Assembly (NCBI RefSeq): GCF_024305035.1
Contig: NZ_JAMWZB010000009.1
Span: forward strand, 1-64,000
Source of the DNA: Algoriphagus sp.
Lineage (GTDB): Bacteria > Bacteroidota > Bacteroidia > Cytophagales > Cyclobacteriaceae
Length of the DNA: 64,000 bases
Reading direction: 5' to 3'
In this document: positions 61,694 to 64,000 of the stretch, one piece after another
Layout: each line of letters opens with the position of its first letter
Numbering within the stretch: position 1 is the first letter of the stretch
Notes under the pieces: generated by a model
Seen by the model: only the letters and a program-made list of their open reading frames with translations
The model's database searches: none
What the model was told of the DNA's origin: nothing
Made by a program: the position numbers and the translations under genes

Positions 61694-62806
61694 TTAAGGA
61701 TTGTTTTTTGAACCAGTAAGCAGCCTGATTGTATGGTACCAGTAATAGAAAGAGGATTTGTCAGGCTGACGTTTAAGACGATTTAAGAAATTCCAATCAG
61801 GGTCTTCAATAGTCAGTTTACTTACATCTTGCCCGTTATAATAATCAATTGGGGAAAGGTCATTAACCTTTAGTTTAGCAGCGAGGTAAGCAATCCTTGC
61901 TGATGCGGGAATGGCATCGTCAATACGGAATGTTCCTGACATTAAGAATCCTGTGCCAAAGGCCCGGATTCCTCTTTGTAATTCAGCAAATTTTTCCTGC
62001 TCCCCAGTTGAACCTGTTCCACGCTTTGCCAGGATCAGGCAGGTATCCAGCGTGTCTTGTAATATGTCTCCCGGAGTCAAGTCAAATTGTTCCTGGCCAT
62101 TTTTTCGATAGGCTATTTCCTGTCCCGAAAAAGCTTTGAAACTTGCAGCCACCGTCTCCATGTTCCGGATTTGCTCAAATAATCTACTCAAGTCAAAGAG
62201 CTGTTTGCATATTTCCATGGAAAATGGCTGGCGGTCCCTGCCTTTAAAATAGGGAATGCCGATTGTATTTGGCGCAAATGCAGTGAGTTTATCGCCTGTT
62301 ATAGAGTCAACCGATGGCAGTGTGACAGAATGTTCATCTTCTACTTCTATCCATTTTGTATTTATAGGTTTTTCAATGAGTTCCGGATAGAGTTGTTTTT
62401 CAAAGAGGATGTCTAATAGAATTGTGCCTGAACCCTGGAGATTAGTTTCAAATGAAAATTTATAATGTGCTTTGGGTACACCGGGTAAGTAACTTCGGTG
62501 TGTATCTATTTCAAAGCCGGTAAACCTGGATACCTCTACAATTTTTCCGAATATGGACTCCAATTCTTCCCTGCCTGCTGTGCAGATGATATCTATGTCA
62601 ATAGAAAAACGATTGTCCTGTTCCAATAACAGGACCAGGCTGGTGCCTCCCTTAAAAACGAATTCAAGCCCACGGGCCCGAAGCTCCTCCAGCAGGTGGA
62701 GCGCATAAATCATTTTTTCAAGAATGATTTTGTCAATGCGGCTGTGATTTTTTTGCTTCCGGAAGGCCTCAAGCCATTCTTCAGTGAAACAGTGGTCCTT
62801 GATCAT
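61694..62806 (-). CDS. abiEii: AbiEii-family nucleotidyltransferase toxin
   Basis: A 370-residue protein of the AbiEii/AbiGii family, the toxin of a type IV toxin-antitoxin and abortive infection system. The nucleotidyltransferase core is visible: GGTS at 53-56, the metal-binding SIDID (D70 and D72), and a Gly-Asp-Lys-Leu segment near residue 190 followed by a KQLFDLSRL helix. AbiEii-type toxins are GTP-dependent nucleotidyltransferases (family knowledge). Its ATG overlaps the antitoxin stop (ATGA), which is the standard arrangement. Confidence 0.9.
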   Translation of the reverse strand: MIKDHCFTEEWLEAFRKQKNHSRIDKIILEKMIYALHLLEELRARGLEFVFKGGTSLVLLLEQDNRFSIDIDIICTAGREELESIFGKIVEVSRFTGFEIDTHRSYLPGVPKAHYKFSFETNLQGSGTILLDILFEKQLYPELIEKPINTKWIEVEDEHSVTLPSVDSITGDKLTAFAPNTIGIPYFKGRDRQPFSMEICKQLFDLSRLFEQIRNMETVAASFKAFSGQEIAYRKNGQEQFDLTPGDILQDTLDTCLILAKRGTGSTGEQEKFAELQRGIRAFGTGFLMSGTFRIDDAIPASARIAYLAAKLKVNDLSPIDYYNGQDVSKLTIEDPDWNFLNRLKRQPDKSSFYYWYHTIRLLTGSKNNP

Positions 62807-63567
62807 TCTATGATTTCATTTACAAGGTGAGACATGTGGTTAATCATAAACTGCTTTATTTCTGGTTCTTTGTCCCTTCGCTTGGCATAACTGAAGAGTT
62901 TTGTGAAATTGATGGTGTAGTGGTTTATTGCATGCTCATAAATATGCGTTAGTTCAGCTCCCTGGAGATGGTAAAAGATTTTATCGTCAGCAAACAAGTC
63001 CACTAGAATTTTTTCAAGGAGGGGGGTGTAAAGTTTTACTTTTTCCTTTGTCCTGGTGGTAATAGGAGAGCGGCTGGTAAGCTTCTTTATGACAACCGGA
63101 TAATTACTTTCAGCAATATAAAAGTCAATAGTATTGCTGTCAGGGTTTAAAAATATCTCCCGTTTTGAGGAGGTTTTCAACTCGAAATAGAGTGATTCCG
63201 TAAAGTCCTTCTCTATTTCAACCAGGATCATTCGTTTGCCTGATTGGTGTTGGGAAAATTCATTGAGCCATCCTGTTTCCCAAATACAATACCTAATCTC
63301 TTTAAATACATCGTTGATTCGATGTGCAATTTTTAATAGGTCACGGGAAAGTTCAGGTTTATAGGGAGGCTTATATGAAATAACATACAATCCTCTTTTA
63401 AGTGGCTTGATAATGTTTTTGTTTTTCAGGTCATAGATTCGCCAACCTAGTGTTCCTTCCTTTAGGTCAGGTTCGAATGAGCGGTAGAAATCGAAAAGTT
63501 CCTCGCGGCTGAAGGACTCTTTGTTCTTAAACTCTTCTATAAGCTTATTATCTATGATTTTAGGCAT
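62803..63567 (-). CDS. AbiEi-like antitoxin, DUF6577 family
   Basis: A 254-residue partner of the AbiEii toxin. The N-terminal 75 residues form a winged helix (the SREELFDFY and GWRIYDLK segments and a KPLKRGLYVI wing). The rest resembles the AbiEi C-terminal antitoxin domain. AbiEi proteins repress their own operon through inverted repeats, and a matching repeat pair lies upstream. I use the ATG at 63567; the TTG three codons above lies at the predicted transcription start. Confidence 0.8.
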   Translation of the reverse strand: MPKIIDNKLIEEFKNKESFSREELFDFYRSFEPDLKEGTLGWRIYDLKNKNIIKPLKRGLYVISYKPPYKPELSRDLLKIAHRINDVFKEIRYCIWETGWLNEFSQHQSGKRMILVEIEKDFTESLYFELKTSSKREIFLNPDSNTIDFYIAESNYPVVIKKLTSRSPITTRTKEKVKLYTPLLEKILVDLFADDKIFYHLQGAELTHIYEHAINHYTINFTKLFSYAKRRDKEPEIKQFMINHMSHLVNEIIE

Positions 63568-63570
63568 TTT

Positions 63571-63658
63571 ATCCAATTTTTACCAAAGTTAAGAAAATAT
63601 GGTGAATATTAGAAATCAAATAAATGCCAGTAATTTCAAAAACTGGTAAATATTGGAT
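63571..63658 (-). promoter_or_regulatory. Inverted-repeat operator and promoter of the AbiE-like operon
   Basis: The minus strand at 63571-63585 reads TGGTAAAAATTGGAT. The plus strand at 63644-63658 reads TGGTAAATATTGGAT, so the two form an inverted repeat with 14 of 15 matches, 58 bases apart. A -7 box TAACTTTG (63584-63591, minus) touches the proximal arm, and transcription would start near 63577 inside it. A smaller inverted pair, CCAGT and ACTGG (63627-63646), overlaps the distal arm. The layout fits autorepression by the antitoxin. Confidence 0.65.
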
Positions 63659-64000
63659 TCAAAGAATTTGTCTTTTTTTGGGTAGATGAGCTTAGGTGAT
63701 TACGAGTAAATTGTTGATAATAAATAATTTGACAAGTAATTGGGATGATTGTCAAGGCATTTTATATCCTAATTGAAAATCAAATGATAAAAACTTGAAA
63801 TCAGATTGGCCGTTCCTGTGGCCGGGCTTTTCACTTCAATCTCCTTCAGAGGATTTTCGTTTCAAACCCTAAGGGGTTGATCCAACCTGCAGAAAGAGGA
63901 CTTTTTTTACCTGGACGAATACCTGATGATTCAATCATCAGGAGGGAGACATTGTGCTTAATTTGATATTGATGTCAAGGCGCCTGTGAATCAATGAAAT
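63659..64000. other. Gene-free right edge of the window
   Basis: No open frame of note is seen. The stretch is AT rich to about 63800. A perfect 9-base stem with a 3-base loop (CCTGATGAT, TCA, ATCATCAGG) lies at 63922-63942; it lacks a T tract, so it is not a terminator. A weak GGCC hairpin followed by four T lies near 63808-63830. Confidence 0.35.

Noticed and set aside
1-64000. CRISPR arrays, tRNA or rRNA genes and intact insertion sequences
   Set aside because: Reading both strands I found no regularly spaced repeats, no cloverleaf-like gene and no transposase frame. A tRNAscan-SE or Infernal run would be decisive.

Overview
The window looks like chromosome of a Bacteroidota bacterium, most likely a marine or aquatic member of the Cytophagales (Cyclobacteriaceae/Algoriphagus-like; this placement is inference). 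The evidence is the recurring Bacteroidota -7 promoter box TAnnTTTG upstream of many genes, a type IX secretion C-terminal sorting domain (50399-54148), families typical of the phylum (DUF6526, DUF2452, DUF1573, PD40-OmpA, tricorn S41 protease, TIMP-like domain) and the absence of strong Shine-Dalgarno sequences. I saw no rRNA, tRNA, CRISPR array or intact insertion sequence.

Positions 1-56309 are ordinary chromosomal backbone. In order: small hypotheticals and a DUF6526 membrane protein; glycerate kinase with an AGCS amino-acid symporter; a secreted GH20 hexosaminidase; a Tat-exported Gfo/Idh/MocA oxidoreductase; a deoxyhypusine-synthase-like gene coupled to an OmpA/PD40 protein; an OmpH/Skp-like lipoprotein; a histone-deacetylase-fold enzyme; a fatty acid desaturase; an orphan BlaI regulator; a tricorn protease; tyrS; a TetR regulator; a POT peptide transporter; pckA; a cyclophilin; trmH, parC and parE; a ROK kinase, YkgJ and CvfB operon; 3-hydroxyacyl-CoA dehydrogenase; deoxynucleoside kinase; a DUF2452 operon opening with a 48-residue membrane peptide; an Hpt protein; an S9 peptidase with gamma-glutamyltransferase; two phosphoesterases; an alpha/beta hydrolase with an M19-type dipeptidase; kynA facing a glutaryl-CoA dehydrogenase; a 1249-residue T9SS phosphoesterase-like protein with a DUF1573 protein; and trpS. 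Peptide breakdown and uptake (tricorn, S9, GGT, POT, AGCS, M19) and amino-acid carbon use (kynA, glutaryl-CoA dehydrogenase, pckA) are the clearest metabolic themes.

From 56310 to the right edge the content is accessory. It opens with an odd in-frame fusion of an exported TIMP-like domain to an AraC-type DNA-binding domain, followed by a short orphan reading frame. A minus-strand block of five genes then runs from 63567 down to 57938: an AbiEi-like antitoxin (DUF6577), an AbiEii nucleotidyltransferase toxin, a SIR2-fold DUF4917 protein, an AlbA_2/Schlafen-type protein, and an overlapping unrecognised protein carrying a PD-(D/E)XK nuclease signature. A 15-base inverted repeat with one mismatch brackets the antitoxin promoter and probably forms its autoregulatory operator. 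This block is the best candidate in the window for a poorly described anti-phage system, especially the overlapping AlbA_2/nuclease pair with the SIR2-like gene upstream.
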